From NCBI RefSeq assembly GCF_000936425.1, contig NZ_AVFK01000007.1:186001-250000 (forward strand): 64,000 nucleotides of DNA, written 5' to 3'. Every line of letters begins with the position of its first letter. The first letter of the stretch is position 1. The position numbers and the translations under genes are program-made. Below are positions 43,951-54,567 of this stretch, one piece after another. The stretch comes from Skermanella aerolata KACC 11604. Its GTDB lineage: Bacteria; Pseudomonadota; Alphaproteobacteria; Azospirillales; Azospirillaceae. The notes beneath the pieces are model-generated. The model searched no databases and was not told where the DNA came from. It saw only the letters and a list, made by a program, of their open reading frames with translations.

Positions 43951-44958
43951 ATGATGACCTCACAGGAATTCCTCCAGATCGACCTGCCGGCCATGACGGC
44001 CGCGGTGCTCGCCTGCGTGTCCTGCGCGTTGGTCGGCAACTTCCTGGTGCTCCGGCGCCAGAGCATGATGGGCGACGCCATCAGCCACGCGATCCTGCCC
44101 GGCATCGTCATGGGCTTCCTGGTCACCGGTAGCCGGGCCGGCCTGCCGGTCATCCTGGGCGCGCTGGCGGCGGCCGTGCTCGCCGGCGTCCTGATCGAGG
44201 CGGTCCGCCGTCTGGGCCGGCTCGACGGCGGGGCGGCGATGGGCGTGGTCTTCACCGTGATGTTCGCGGGCGGCGTGGTTCTGATCGAGCAGGGCGCCGC
44301 CCGCGCGGTCGACCTGGACGCCGACTGCGTCCTCTACGGCCAGCTCGAAGCCATCCTGTGGCTGGCGCCGTCGGGCTGGTCCGATCTGGCCGATCCCGCG
44401 GTCTGGACCGAATTGCCGCATCAGGTCGTCGTCCTGGCGGCCGTGACGCTGCTGTGCGTCGTCTGCGTCACCCTGTTCTACAAGGAACTGGCGCTGACCT
44501 CGTTCGATCCACACCTCGCGACGACGCTGGGCTACCCGGCCGGGCTGTTCCATTACGGCGTCGTCGTGCTGGTGGCGGTCGCGGCCATCGCCTCGTTCGA
44601 AGCGGTCGGGTCGATTCTGGTCGTTGCCATGCTGATCTGCCCCGCCGCGACCGCGCGGCTGCTGACCGACCGGCTGCCGGTCCAGCTCTGGCTCAGCGTC
44701 GGGATCGGCGGCGCCACCGGCGCCGGCGGCTATCTGCTGGGCGCCTTTGGTCCGACGGTCCTGATGGGAGAGCCGGCCGATGCCCTGAACGCGGCGGGCA
44801 TGATCGCCACGCTGGCGGGCGTCCTGCTGACGGCGGCCATCCTGTTCGCCCCGCGTCACGGCATCCTCGGCCGGCGGCGCTCTGCCCTTCGCCTCGGTCC
44901 CGACGATCCCCATGGCGCGGAGCGCAACGATGTTGTCTCAAATGCGGTGACCCGTTAG
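43951..44958 (+). CDS. Metal ABC transporter permease (second subunit)
   Basis: 335 residues, two adjacent ATGs at 43951. SitD/TroD-like permease with eight or nine membrane segments: GNFLVLRRQSMMGDAISHAILPG, ALTSFDPHLATTLGYPAGLFHY and AMLICPAATARLLTD. With the previous gene it forms a heterodimeric channel, as in SitABCD or TroABCD. Unlike the previous subunit it has only a short C-terminal tail. It ends the operon; the next gene, a hybrid kinase, begins 44 bases later on the same strand, so read-through into it is possible. Confidence 0.9.
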   Translation: MMTSQEFLQIDLPAMTAAVLACVSCALVGNFLVLRRQSMMGDAISHAILPGIVMGFLVTGSRAGLPVILGALAAAVLAGVLIEAVRRLGRLDGGAAMGVVFTVMFAGGVVLIEQGAARAVDLDADCVLYGQLEAILWLAPSGWSDLADPAVWTELPHQVVVLAAVTLLCVVCVTLFYKELALTSFDPHLATTLGYPAGLFHYGVVVLVAVAAIASFEAVGSILVVAMLICPAATARLLTDRLPVQLWLSVGIGGATGAGGYLLGAFGPTVLMGEPADALNAAGMIATLAGVLLTAAILFAPRHGILGRRRSALRLGPDDPHGAERNDVVSNAVTR

Positions 44959-45001
44959 GCTGTGGTGCCGTCAGACCGACGGTTGAACAACCTGACCATC
45001 T

Positions 45002-48000
45002 ATGACCAGTTTAGTCGAGCAGTACAGCCGATCCCGGCGCCTGTTGCGCCGCTCAGCCCTTGCCGCCGTCGCGGGTATCCTGGCTATCGGCATCGTCTGG
45101 CTGCCTTCGCAGGAGGGTCCTGTCCAGCTTGCGCTGAAGATCGGCTGTACGATCGCCCTGTGGGCCATCGTGCTGATCGAGCTTGCCGTCACCGGTCACC
45201 GGGTCCGGCAGGCCCGTACGGCGGAACGCCGGGCCGAGCATACCCGGCAGTTGCTGGCCGAAGCGCTCGACGTACTGCCCCAGGCCATCGCGGTCTTCGA
45301 TCCCGCCGACCGTCCCGTGCTCGTCAACCAGCGCTATGCCGAGCTGCAAGGCTCGCTGTCGCCGTTTTCCGGTGGTGCTGACACGGCGGGCGATGGCGAG
45401 CGTTCACTGCCGGACGGGCGCTGGATCAGGATGGACGGGCACCGCACCCGCAACGGCTACCGGATCGCCGTCAGTAGCGACGTGACCGAGCTGAAGCGCC
45501 AGAAGGCGGAACTGGCCCGGCGGTCGCGCCTGCTCGAGATGACGCTGAACGCATCCGACCGGGGCGTGTGCATCTGGGGCGCCGACGGCCGCCTGACGAT
45601 GTCGAACGCACAGGCCGCCCGCCTGCTCGACCTGCCGGCCGACCTGCTGACGGCCGGATGCCCCTTCGCCGAGTTCCAGGCATTCCTCGCGGCGCGCGGC
45701 GAGGAGGCCCTGGCCGGTGCCGCCGAGCCGGCGCCGTCCGAGTCGCCGCGCATTCCGGTCCGGTACGAATATGTCCGCCCGGACGGCCACGTGCTCGACG
45801 TGTTCGGCGCCGGCATGCCGGATGGTGGCCGGATGGTCTGCTACAGCGACGTCACGGCCTACCGCAGGGTGGAACGCGACCTGCGCGAGGCGGAGGAGCG
45901 GTTCCGCCGCCTGGCTTCGGCCACGCGGGAAGGCGTACTGGTCCATGACGGGAACGTCATCATCGACGCCAACGACGCGGCTCTGGTTCTGCTCGACCGC
46001 CCGCTCGCCGACCTGATCGGGCGCTCCGCCGAACGGCTGATCGCGCCGGCCGACTACGCGGCGCTGCGCGAGACCTTCGAGTGCGGCAGGATGCAGCACC
46101 GCGAGGCGTGGTTCCTGCGGCCCGACGGCAGCCGCATCCTATGCGAGGTTTCCCAGCGGCTCGTTCCCCAGAGCGGGCGCTTCGCCGGGATCCTGACCTT
46201 CCACGACATAACCGGCTACCGCTGGGTCGAGGACCAGCTGAGGGCGGCACGGCAGCGGGCGGAAACGGAAAGACGGGCCGGCTCCGATTTCCTGGCCGTC
46301 GTCGGCAAGGGACTGCGGACTTCGCTGCGCGGCGTCCTGGACGTGCTTCGCCAGCTGTCGGAAGGACAATTGGCCGCCGACCAGAGGGACCGGGTCCAGG
46401 CGGTCCGGAAGTCGGTCCAGACCATGGCCGCCACCCTCGCCGAAGTCGAGGATCTCGCCCGGATAGAGAGCGGCGCGCGGCAGATCGCCGACAACGACTT
46501 CAACCTGATCGATCTGGTCGAGAGCGTCGTGGCTCCGCAGGCGGCCCAGGCGACGGCCAAGGGCATCGATCTGGTATCGTCGGTGGCGGCCGATGTCCCC
46601 CGCTCGGTGCGCGGCGATGCCGGGCGGCTGCGCCAGGTGCTGACGACCCTGATCGGAAACGCCGTCAAGTTCACCGAACAGGGAGGCGTCTCGCTGAGCC
46701 TGACCGCCTCCAGGGCCGAGGGCGGCGCCATGACGGAGCTGCGCTTCGACGTGGCCGACACGGGTATCGGCATCACGGCCGCGAACCACGCGCGCATCCT
46801 GGACGGAGCCGCCGGCAACGGGATGGCGCTTGCCATCGCCAGACGCCTGATCGAGCTGATGGGAGGCACCATCGGCTTCGACAGCGCTCCCGGCATCGGC
46901 ACCCACTTCTGGTTCGTGGTCACCCTGGAATGCAGGACTGAGGACGGCGACGGCGGCCACGACTTCAGCGGCCTGCGCGTTCTTCTGATCGAGGGCAACG
47001 GCGCCAGCCGCAAGGCGCTCACGCGGCAGCTCGCCTCCTGGAACGCCGCCGTCCAGGCCGTACCGGATGGGGCCGCGGCCCTGGCCGCCGCAACCTTGAT
47101 CCCCGCAGCTTCGGCGACCGGGGAGGGGACGGTCCGGCCCACTCCGTTCGATGTCGCCTTGATCGACAGCCATGACGCGGACCTGCCGGTCACGGCACTC
47201 GCCCGCCGCCTGCGCGACGCGGGCATCGTTCACCTGATCCTGCTCTGCCCGCCCGGCCACCCGGTCGAATGGCATCACCTGGAAGCGGCCGGTTTCTCAT
47301 CCGTCCTGCGCAAGCCGGCGAGGCAGGCGATGCTGGCGGCGGCGCTGGGCGGCGAGCGGGTGATCGAACTCGGGCTGCCGGACGCCGCCCACGCGGATCG
47401 TGCGGGGCCGGGATGGGACGGCTTCGGCGATCCGGGCAAGGACGATGCGCCAAAGGCCACGGACGACGCGCGGAGACTGCTGCTGGTTGAAGACAGCGTG
47501 ACCAACCAACTGGTGGCCGGCACCCTGCTGAAGATCGCCGGCTTCCGGGTGGAAGTGGCGTCGAACGGCATGGAAGCCATTGCCGCGGTCAAGTCCAAGC
47601 CCTTCGATCTGGTGCTGATGGATATCGCCATGCCGGAAATGGACGGCATCGCCGCGACGAGGGCGATCCGCGCCCTGCCGGCGCCCGCAGGCAGGATTCC
47701 GATCATCGCCATGACGGCCAACGCCATGGTCGGCGACCGCGAACGCTTCCTGGAAGCCGGCATGAACGACTATGTGCCCAAGCCGATCGAGCGCCCCTAC
47801 CTACTCGCGACCATAGCCCGCTGGCTACCGGCCGCGCCGGCCGTGGTACGGCCGCAAGGTTCCGCTTCCGATCAGGGTACCGCCGCGGGCGCCGCTTCCC
47901 CGCTCGACATGGCCTTGGACATCGGCGTGCTGGAACAGCTGCGGCACGACCTGGACGACATCGTCCTGCCCGACCTAATCGAGGCGTTCCTGGCCGAAGC

Positions 48001-48292
48001 GCGGCTGCGGAGCAGGCGCATGGCCGATGCCGCGGCCGTCGGCGACATGACCGTGATCGAACGGGAGGCCCATACCCTGAAAAGCTCCGCCAGCACCTTC
48101 GGCGCCGCACGTCTGGCTGAGGCGGTCAAGACGCTGGAACGGACCTGCCGATCGGAAGAACCGGCGGAGACGAACCTGCTGTGCGGCGAGATCCTGGCAC
48201 TGGTCGAGGAAGCCGCCGGCGCTTACCGGGCCCTGGGGGTGGTGGCGGCCGGGGACGCCGTGGAAAGCGGCACTCAGGACAGGCAAACCTGA
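45002..48292 (+). CDS. Hybrid histidine kinase-like protein without the phospho-accepting His (PAS-HATPase-REC-REC-HPt)
   Basis: 1096 residues. Two membrane helices near the N-terminus (residues ~17-63) are followed by PAS-type domains (~85-410). At the dimerisation helix the usual FLAxMSHEIRTPL reads FLAVVGKGLRTSL, with Lys436 in place of the phosphorylated His. The ATPase retains the N box (LTTLIGNAVKFTEQ) and G1 (DTGIGI), but the G2 box (GNGMALAI) has lost the ATP-lid segment. Receiver 1 (~657-785) has Asp722 but degenerate acidic residues (LLIEGNG). Receiver 2 (~826-940) is complete with Asp874. A C-terminal HPt domain carries His1024 in REAHTLKSS. So it probably cannot autophosphorylate and may act as a scaffold or phosphorelay shuttle fed by another kinase. 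Confidence 0.9.
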   Translation: MTSLVEQYSRSRRLLRRSALAAVAGILAIGIVWLPSQEGPVQLALKIGCTIALWAIVLIELAVTGHRVRQARTAERRAEHTRQLLAEALDVLPQAIAVFDPADRPVLVNQRYAELQGSLSPFSGGADTAGDGERSLPDGRWIRMDGHRTRNGYRIAVSSDVTELKRQKAELARRSRLLEMTLNASDRGVCIWGADGRLTMSNAQAARLLDLPADLLTAGCPFAEFQAFLAARGEEALAGAAEPAPSESPRIPVRYEYVRPDGHVLDVFGAGMPDGGRMVCYSDVTAYRRVERDLREAEERFRRLASATREGVLVHDGNVIIDANDAALVLLDRPLADLIGRSAERLIAPADYAALRETFECGRMQHREAWFLRPDGSRILCEVSQRLVPQSGRFAGILTFHDITGYRWVEDQLRAARQRAETERRAGSDFLAVVGKGLRTSLRGVLDVLRQLSEGQLAADQRDRVQAVRKSVQTMAATLAEVEDLARIESGARQIADNDFNLIDLVESVVAPQAAQATAKGIDLVSSVAADVPRSVRGDAGRLRQVLTTLIGNAVKFTEQGGVSLSLTASRAEGGAMTELRFDVADTGIGITAANHARILDGAAGNGMALAIARRLIELMGGTIGFDSAPGIGTHFWFVVTLECRTEDGDGGHDFSGLRVLLIEGNGASRKALTRQLASWNAAVQAVPDGAAALAAATLIPAASATGEGTVRPTPFDVALIDSHDADLPVTALARRLRDAGIVHLILLCPPGHPVEWHHLEAAGFSSVLRKPARQAMLAAALGGERVIELGLPDAAHADRAGPGWDGFGDPGKDDAPKATDDARRLLLVEDSVTNQLVAGTLLKIAGFRVEVASNGMEAIAAVKSKPFDLVLMDIAMPEMDGIAATRAIRALPAPAGRIPIIAMTANAMVGDRERFLEAGMNDYVPKPIERPYLLATIARWLPAAPAVVRPQGSASDQGTAAGAASPLDMALDIGVLEQLRHDLDDIVLPDLIEAFLAEARLRSRRMADAAAVGDMTVIEREAHTLKSSASTFGAARLAEAVKTLERTCRSEEPAETNLLCGEILALVEEAAGAYRALGVVAAGDAVESGTQDRQT

Positions 48293-48315
48293 GGTTCAGA
48301 TCATCCGGGCATATG

Positions 48316-48344
48316 AAAAGGGGGAAGGCGCCGGCCCTCCCCCC
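48316..48344 (-). terminator. Rho-independent terminator of the cold-shock gene
   Basis: On the minus strand a stem of nine pairs (one G-U) formed by 48336-48344 and 48320-48328 around a 7-base loop is followed by TTTTCAT. It lies 83 bases after the stop of the cspA-like gene. On the plus strand the same hairpin has an A-C mismatch and no T-run, so it is unlikely to stop the hybrid kinase transcript. Confidence 0.7.
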
Positions 48345-48426
48345 TGCTTGCCGATAACTGTATTCTACAGTTTGAATCCGGCGGTAGATTTCAATGATGG
48401 AGTCGATGCGGAAAACTCGATACGGC

Positions 48427-48636
48427 TCAATCAGCCAGACTGATGTTCACGGCCGCTTCCTTGCCGTTATTGCCGCGCGCCAGTTCATAGCTGACTTTCT
48501 GGCCTTCGTTCAGACTGCGGATACCTGAACGTTCAAGAGCGGAGATATGGACGAAGACATCCTTGACCCCGTTCTCCGGAGCGATGAATCCATAACCTTT
48601 GGTCGAATTGAACCACTTCACCGTGCCAGTCGCCAT
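48427..48636 (-). CDS. cspA: Cold-shock protein (CspA family)
   Basis: 69 residues. Classic single cold-shock domain: MATGTVKWFNSTKGYGFIA with RNP1 (KGYGFI) and RNP2 (VFVHI), then FVHISALERSGI and the C-terminal strand ending NISLAD. It binds single-stranded RNA/DNA and acts as an RNA chaperone. The long AT-rich region upstream fits a cold-shock gene with an extended 5' leader. Expression control by temperature is typical of the family but not shown by sequence here; several Csp paralogs in such genomes are not cold-induced. Confidence 0.95.
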   Translation of the reverse strand: MATGTVKWFNSTKGYGFIAPENGVKDVFVHISALERSGIRSLNEGQKVSYELARGNNGKEAAVNISLAD

Positions 48637-49015
48637 GACTGAAACTCCCTGATCGTCCTAGGCCAGTAATGCCGGATCTTTTTTCAGTCGTTCCGGCTGT
48701 TGTGTCGGGCCGAAGCCTGACGTCGTAGTCGATGGTGGAGCAGCCCGTCGCAAGAACTTGAATTGACGTAGCAAAGATCCAAACCATGGATAACTTAAGA
48801 CTACGCTAACGATTCAATCTTAGCCGCACAAGACCAGAATTCATGGATATATCTTTTTCGTCTATAAAGTATAGTACTGAGTGGTCAATCTATGTCTAAA
48901 GAACACAGACCATGTATAGTGATCGACTGCGTTGCATGAAATGCCTGGATTTACAAGTTGGATTAAAATTTAAACGAACACATGGTTTGAACGGGAATTT
49001 GCAGACTGACCTTGG
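48637..49015. promoter_or_regulatory. AT-rich leader/promoter region of cspA and 3' flank of the sigma-54 activator
   Basis: 379 bases without a gene, strongly AT-rich from about 48780 to 48990. It contains the promoter and probably a long leader of the leftward cspA-like gene. The sigma-54 activator gene ends at its right border. I see no clear terminator for that gene here; its transcript may run into the cspA region. Confidence 0.45.
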
Positions 49016-50488
<1,473 letters not shown>

Positions 50489-50701
50489 AACCTTTGCGTT
50501 AGCGATAATTTTCGGTCCCGAAAACTAAGATTGATGCAATCGGAGAATACCTGATTCTGCTGATCGGGAGCAATCTTCCAAGGCTGCGGCATCCTTGACG
50601 GATACTTCGTTTAGACATCGAACTGCTCATGCGATACCTATTTGCGAGAGAGTCTCAAAAGACACAAAAAGCGGCAAATACAACAAGTTCAGGGTGGAAG
50701 A

Positions 50702-51472
50702 ATGCGTCTGACGAACAAGATCGCCATCGTTACCGGGGCCGGTTCGGGCTTCGGAGAGGGCATCGCCCGGACCTTCGCGCGCGAGGGCGCGCAGGTCCTG
50801 ATCAACGATCTGGACGAGGAAAAGGGCCGCAGTGTGGCCGACTCGATAAATAGTTCGGGCGACGGGACCGGTCGGGGCCAAGCGATGTTCTTCGGCGCCG
50901 ACGTGACCGACGACCCCGCGGTCGCGGCGATGGTCGCAGCCGCCGAGGACCGGTTCGGCGGGCTGGACATCATGGTCAACAACGCCGGCTACACCCATCG
51001 CAACAAGCCGATGCTGGAAGTCACCGACGACGAGTTCGACCGCATCTTCGCTGTCAACGTGAAGGCGCTGTTCCTGGCCGCCCGTCATGCCGTGCCGGCC
51101 CTGCGGCGGCGGGGCGGCGGCGTCATCCTGACGACGGCGTCCACGGCGGGGCTGCGGCCCCGGCCCGGGCTGACGTGGTACAACAGCTCCAAGGGGGCCG
51201 CGATAACGGCCACCAAGAGCATGGCGGTGGAACTGGCGCCCCTGAAGATCCGCGTCAACGCGCTGTGCCCGGTGATCGGCGAAACCGGCATGACCGGCGA
51301 CTTCATGGGCGAGGATACGCCCGAGAAGCGGCGCCAGTTCATCTCCGGCATTCCGCTCGGCCGCATGAGCCGCCCCGACGATATCGCCAACGCCGCGCTG
51401 TGGCTGGCTTCGGACGAGGCCGAGTTCATCACCGGCGTAGCGCTGGAGGTGGATGGCGGACGCTGCGTCTAG
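50702..51472 (+). CDS. Short-chain dehydrogenase/reductase (3-oxoacyl-ACP reductase-like)
   Basis: 256 residues from ATG 50702, with GGGTGGAAG before it; the open frame upstream to 50642 has no protein-like features. SDR signature parts: IAIVTGAGSGFGEGIA, NNAGYTHRNKP, catalytic Ser in TTASTAGL and Tyr-x-x-x-Lys in WYNSSKGAA, and the C-terminal GVALEVDGGRCV. Probably an oxidoreductase of a small alcohol/ketone or acyl chain; substrate unknown. It diverges from the sigma-54 activator across 213 bases and may be a target of it, but no -24/-12 site was recognised. Downstream is a GC-rich hairpin and a palindromic repeat. Confidence 0.85.
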   Translation: MRLTNKIAIVTGAGSGFGEGIARTFAREGAQVLINDLDEEKGRSVADSINSSGDGTGRGQAMFFGADVTDDPAVAAMVAAAEDRFGGLDIMVNNAGYTHRNKPMLEVTDDEFDRIFAVNVKALFLAARHAVPALRRRGGGVILTTASTAGLRPRPGLTWYNSSKGAAITATKSMAVELAPLKIRVNALCPVIGETGMTGDFMGEDTPEKRRQFISGIPLGRMSRPDDIANAALWLASDEAEFITGVALEVDGGRCV

Positions 51473-51482
51473 GCCTGGACCC

Positions 51483-51510
51483 ATGCAGGCCGGCTTGCGC
51501 CGGCCCGCAT
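51483..51510. terminator. GC-rich hairpin after the SDR gene
   Basis: ATGC-x-GGCCGGC, loop TTGC, then the complementary GCCGGCC-x-GCAT (51483-51510), beginning 11 bases after the SDR stop. There is no T-run, so it is at best a weak terminator or an RNA stabiliser. Confidence 0.4.
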
Positions 51511-51571
51511 GAAAGCCCCGCGAGAGCCCTGTAAAACCCGGAGCCGAAGAGTTTGACCGGCGCTCCGGAAA

Positions 51572-51632
51572 TTGTTGGGCCACGGCCCAACCTACGAAGC
51601 AGGAGCCTGTAGGTTGGGCCGTGGCCCAACAA
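51572..51632. repeat. Perfect 24-base inverted repeat
   Basis: 51572-51595 and 51609-51632 are perfect inverted copies (24 bases) with a 13-base spacer. Within each arm TTGGGCC and GGCCCAA flank a two-base centre, making a palindrome inside a palindrome. The arms match the type of TAGGTTGGG...CCCAAC repeats scattered in many proteobacterial genomes. It lies between the SDR and corA genes, which are convergent, so it could also stop transcription from both sides. Confidence 0.85.
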
Positions 51633-51689
51633 ACACTGACCATACAAGTCAATGTCTTCGGCCCCTGGTATAAGGGCCTCGCCCAAAAC

Positions 51690-52694
51690 CTAAAGCCAGC
51701 CCCGGCGGCGGAAGTACAGCAGCGGCAGGATCGCCGACAGCACCATCAGGCCCAGCGCCAGCGGATAGCCCCAGGGCTTGTCCAGTTCCGGCATGAAGTG
51801 GAAGTTCATGCCGTAGATGCTGGCGATCAGGGTCGGCGGCAGGAAGACGACCGCGACGACCGAAAAGATCTTGATGATCGCGTTCTGCTCGATGTTGATG
51901 ACGCCCAGCGTGGCGTCGAGCAGGAAGTTGGTCTGCTGGCTCAGATAGCCGGCATGCTCGCCCAGCGACCGCAGATCTCGGTTCAGGCTCTTCAGCAGCG
52001 CCTTCTGTTCCTTGTTCAGGCGCCCGGTGCTGATGGTCGCCAGATATGTAGCCAGCCGGTCCAGCCCTGCCAGACTGTCGCGGACCTTGTTGGTCAGGTC
52101 GCCGACCCTGCCGATGTCGCGCATCACCTCGCGCAGCGCATCCGGCTTCTTCGCCGCTTCCTTCGACTTGGCCGGCAGCGGGTCGTCGAAGACCCGCCGG
52201 CCGATGCCGTCCAGCCGGCTGCCGATCAGCTCCAGCAGGTCGGCCACCCGGCCGACGACGGCGTCCAGCAGTCCCAGCAGCGCCGCCTCGGCGCCGGCTA
52301 TCAGTTCCGGCTGGCGGTTGAGCCGGCTGGCGAAGGTCTCGATGCTCTTGGGTTCGACGTAACGGACGGTGACCAAGTAGCCGCCCTTTGTGGTGCCGTT
52401 GGTCAGGATGAAGGTCACCACCCCCAGGCCGGGATACTCGGTATCAGCCCGCGTGATGACCGGCGTGGTCAGGTAGATGCTGCCGTTCTCGACATAGAGA
52501 CGGCTGGAGACCTCGATCTCCTTCATCTCCTCGTGGGTCGGCAGGTCGATGCCGACCATGCCGGCGATGGCGGCCCGCTCCTCCTCGGTCGGATGCAGCA
52601 TGTCGATCCAGACGGTGCCGGCGGGAAGGATCTGTCCGGTATCGATCGTCCGCCCGAACGACCTGCCGCCATCCTGTCCGTATGTGGTGATCAT
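51690..52694 (-). CDS. corA: CorA-family magnesium/cobalt (or zinc) transporter
   Basis: 334 residues. A large soluble N-terminal domain is followed by two C-terminal membrane helices, with the family signature YGMNF at the end of the first helix ([17 protein letters not shown]) and a short basic tail. CorA proteins form pentameric channels for Mg2+; the ZntB branch exports zinc and has a similar motif, so ion specificity is not certain. Its ATG overlaps the folD stop (ATGA), making it the last gene of a leftward run yggT-DUF167-folD-corA. Confidence 0.9.
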   Translation of the reverse strand: MITTYGQDGGRSFGRTIDTGQILPAGTVWIDMLHPTEEERAAIAGMVGIDLPTHEEMKEIEVSSRLYVENGSIYLTTPVITRADTEYPGLGVVTFILTNGTTKGGYLVTVRYVEPKSIETFASRLNRQPELIAGAEAALLGLLDAVVGRVADLLELIGSRLDGIGRRVFDDPLPAKSKEAAKKPDALREVMRDIGRVGDLTNKVRDSLAGLDRLATYLATISTGRLNKEQKALLKSLNRDLRSLGEHAGYLSQQTNFLLDATLGVINIEQNAIIKIFSVVAVVFLPPTLIASIYGMNFHFMPELDKPWGYPLALGLMVLSAILPLLYFRRRGWL

Positions 52695-53590
52695 GCCTCT
52701 GCGTCGTCGGGTGCGGCGATGCCGTTCTGGCGGCGGGTGGCGGTCAGCGTATTAAGCAGCAGACAGGCGATGGTCATCGGGCCGACTCCTCCGGGCACGG
52801 GCGTTATGGCGCCCGCCACCTCGGCGGCACCGGCGAAATCGACGTCGCCGACCAGCCTCGTCTTGCCCTCGGCGGCACCGGCCACGCGGTTGATGCCGAC
52901 ATCGATGACGGTCGCACCCGGCTTGATCCAGTCGCCGCGCACCATCTCCGGCCGCCCGACGGCCGCCACCAGGATGTCCGCGCGCCGGCATTCCGCGGCA
53001 AGGTCCCGGGTGCGGGAATGGGCCACGGTGACCGTGCAGTCCGCCGCCAGCAGCAGGCTCGCCATCGGCTTGCCGACGATGCCGGAGCGGCCGAGCACCA
53101 GCGCCCGCAGCCCCCTGAGGTCGCCGACCGTGTCGCGCAGCAGCATCATGCAGCCAAGCGGCGTGCAGGGGACCAGGCCGGGGAGCCCCAGCGCCAGCCG
53201 GCCGGCGTTCTCGACATGGAAACCGTCGACGTCCTTGGCCGGGTCGATCGTCGCGATGACGACCGCCGGATCGATCTGGCGGGGCAGCGGCAACTGCACC
53301 AGGATGCCGTTGACGGCGGGGTCGCGGTTCAGTCGTTCGACCAGCGCCACCAGCGTCGCCTGATCGACCGTATCGGGCAGCTTGTGCTCGAACGATTGCA
53401 TTCCGGCGGCCAGCGTCGCCTGTCCCTTGTTGCGGACATAGACCTGGCTGGCCGGGTCGTTGCCCACCAGCACGACCGCGAGGCCCGGCTCCACCCCATG
53501 CGATTCCTTGAGGGCCGCCACCTGGGCGGCGATCCGGGTACGGAGGTCGAGGGCGAAGCCCTTGCCGTCGATGATGCGTGCCTTGGTCAT
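52691..53590 (-). CDS. folD: Bifunctional methylenetetrahydrofolate dehydrogenase/cyclohydrolase
   Basis: 299 residues from ATG 53588-53590; the longer frame to 53659 adds a low-complexity, unlikely leader. Family features: [17 protein letters not shown] with the catalytic Lys, [37 protein letters not shown], and the NADP site [16 protein letters not shown]. It interconverts 5,10-methylene-THF and 10-formyl-THF in one-carbon metabolism in the cytoplasm. The gene is followed by corA with an ATGA overlap and preceded by the DUF167 gene 40 bases upstream. Confidence 0.95.
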   Translation of the reverse strand: MTKARIIDGKGFALDLRTRIAAQVAALKESHGVEPGLAVVLVGNDPASQVYVRNKGQATLAAGMQSFEHKLPDTVDQATLVALVERLNRDPAVNGILVQLPLPRQIDPAVVIATIDPAKDVDGFHVENAGRLALGLPGLVPCTPLGCMMLLRDTVGDLRGLRALVLGRSGIVGKPMASLLLAADCTVTVAHSRTRDLAAECRRADILVAAVGRPEMVRGDWIKPGATVIDVGINRVAGAAEGKTRLVGDVDFAGAAEVAGAITPVPGGVGPMTIACLLLNTLTATRRQNGIAAPDDAEA

Positions 53591-53630
53591 GTCTTCGTCT
53601 TCCGGCAGGGTCGTCAGGTAACTGGGCGGT

Positions 53631-53951
53631 TCAGGTATCGGTTCGGATGACGCCGCCATGGCTCAGCCGGGCCATCAGGTCGGCGGCATCGCCGGCGACA
53701 TGGACGATCTTGTTGCGGTCGGTCGCTCCGGCAACCAGCGAAATGGAGGATTTGGCAATCCCCCACTCCTTCGCCAACAGCTTGATCAGCGCTTCGTTCG
53801 CCTTGCCGGCTTCCGGTACGGCGGTCACCATGACCTTCAGCACCGTCTCGCCCTGTCCCGACGAGGCAATGCCGGCGATGGCATTGCGCGACGCCTTGGG
53901 CGTCAGCCGGACCGCTATCCGGACGCCGTCGGCGACCGGCTTGAATGGCAT
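53631..53951 (-). CDS. DUF167 family (YggU-like) protein
   Basis: 106 residues from ATG 53949-53951, which shares bases with the yggT stop (TGATG), so the two are coupled. DUF167 features: [19 protein letters not shown] and [23 protein letters not shown], then [18 protein letters not shown]. The family is widespread and usually sits beside yggT; its function is unknown. Confidence 0.9.
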   Translation of the reverse strand: MPFKPVADGVRIAVRLTPKASRNAIAGIASSGQGETVLKVMVTAVPEAGKANEALIKLLAKEWGIAKSSISLVAGATDRNKIVHVAGDAADLMARLSHGGVIRTDT

Positions 53952-54235
53952 CAAAACAGCAACCCGTACTCGCGCATCAGGTTGCGGATGAAGAAGATGA
54001 TCAGGATGACGATGATCGGCGAGAGATCCAGCCCGCCCAGGTTGGGCAGGATACGCCTGAGCGGCGCCAGAACCGGCTCGGTCACGCGATAGAGAAAGTC
54101 GCCGATCACGTAGACCGCGCGGTTGCGGGTGTTCACCACGTTGAAGGCGACGAGCCAGCTCAGGATCGCCGAGGCGATCAGGATCCAGACGTACAGCCCC
54201 AGGATGGTGTCGATCAGCATGAAGAAGGATTGCAT
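53951..54235 (-). CDS. YggT family integral membrane protein
   Basis: 94 residues with two membrane segments ([18 protein letters not shown] and [15 protein letters not shown]) flanking the conserved [18 protein letters not shown]. YggT proteins are small inner-membrane proteins of unclear function, possibly in osmotic or cell-division biology, and occur next to DUF167, as here. It is the first gene of this leftward operon; its promoter lies between it and the tRNA gene. Confidence 0.9.
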   Translation of the reverse strand: MQSFFMLIDTILGLYVWILIASAILSWLVAFNVVNTRNRAVYVIGDFLYRVTEPVLAPLRRILPNLGGLDLSPIIVILIIFFIRNLMREYGLLF

Positions 54236-54457
54236 GGTCTACCGGGCCAAGGGGTCAAAAAAATGCGCTGCACCCTACCCTTACGGCCAGCGGGAGGCAA
54301 GCGTTGCGCTAGGACTCGCCTTCGCTGGGTCCCATGCCGGAGAGCCCACCGGAAGCCGGTATCCGAACCTCGTCATACAGTCCTTGACAGCACGGTTTCC
54401 GCCTACCAATATGCGCCCCGTTCACCGCTTGACCCTGTGCGGTGAAGGATCGGGTGT

Positions 54458-54533
54458 GGGGCCGTAGCTCAGCTGGGAGAGCGACGCGTTCGCAATGCGT
54501 AGGTCGGGAGTTCGATCCTCCTCGGCTCCACCA
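54458..54533 (+). tRNA. tRNA-Ala (anticodon CGC)
   Basis: A full cloverleaf of 76 bases including an encoded CCA. The acceptor stem GGGGCCG/CGGCTCC has the G3-U70 wobble pair that identifies alanine tRNAs. The anticodon loop is TTCGCAA, anticodon CGC, reading GCG. The T-arm has GGTTCGA-like GAGTTCGATCC. Discriminator base A at 54530, then CCA. Confidence 0.93.
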
Positions 54534-54567
54534 ATCCTCAAGCGTCCACTGGCGACGCTAAAACCTC

